DNA of 5,520 nucleotides from Spirochaetia bacterium (GTDB lineage: Bacteria; Spirochaetota; Spirochaetia; Sphaerochaetales; Sphaerochaetaceae), in NCBI GenBank assembly GCA_900769955.1, contig CAAGIP010000247.1, positions 1 through 5,520 of the forward strand, given 5' to 3'. This document shows, in pieces, positions 5,478 through 5,520 of this stretch; position 1 is the first letter of the stretch, and the number at the start of each line of letters is the position of its first letter. Made by a program: the position numbers and the translations under genes. The notes below the pieces were generated by a model. The model was not told the origin of the DNA. It ran no database searches and was given only the letters and a program-made list of their open reading frames with translations.

Positions 5478-5520
5478 ATGAACGAAGAACTTGAAAGGGT
5501 GGAAATAAAGGTCTCCTACC
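5478..5520 (+). CDS. slyX: Start of a probable SlyX family protein (3' end outside window)
   Basis: Only 14 residues are visible: MNEELERVEIKVSY. This acidic, heptad-like start (E-L-E-x-V-E-I-K-x-S-Y) resembles the beginning of SlyX proteins, small coiled-coil proteins of about 70 residues with no established function. No Shine-Dalgarno precedes the ATG, and the predicted promoter would give an almost leaderless transcript. It is divergent from the WYL regulator. The identification rests on very little sequence, so another coiled-coil protein, or a different start further on, is possible. Confidence 0.45.
   Translation, partial: MNEELERVEIKVSY

Overview
The window looks like a bacterial chromosome segment. 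It has clear Shine-Dalgarno sites, sigma70-like promoters and short intergenic gaps. It holds six genes that can be read in full or nearly so, plus the 5' end of a seventh. The tiny start of what looks like a SlyX protein, next to a 320-residue WYL regulator and a DUF4143 ATPase, would suit a spirochaete (Treponema/Sphaerochaeta-like). A Firmicute is not excluded, and the taxonomic call is weak.

Left, accessory part (1-2741). A truncated gene whose C-terminus resembles the DUF4365 family overlaps by 4 bp (ATGA) a 381-residue protein of unknown function. This pair looks like a translationally coupled two-gene unit. A DUF4143-type AAA ATPase with a PD-(D/E)XK-like C-terminal domain converges on it from the other strand, with only 15 bp between the stop codons.

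Control region (2742-2893). This AT-rich stretch carries four copies of a 16-bp core (AAAATCGTYAAATTTW) at an exact 33-bp period. The array overlaps a TTGACG-17-TAGAAT promoter for the ATPase. Its last copy reaches the -35 position of an extended -10 promoter for the rightward genes. This is the most striking non-coding signal in the window. A self-recognised operator or target for the ATPase is the most interesting hypothesis.

Right, housekeeping-like part (2894-5520). An M42 metallo-aminopeptidase is coupled by an ATGA overlap to a small CDP-alcohol phosphatidyltransferase. The latter overlaps tail to tail by 36 bp with an HTH-WYL transcription regulator on the minus strand. The regulator is divergent from the start of a probable slyX gene. 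The spacer between them holds three dyad-symmetric elements interlocked with both predicted promoters, which suggests autoregulation or co-regulation.

No tRNA, rRNA, CRISPR array, insertion sequence or convincing intrinsic terminator was seen.
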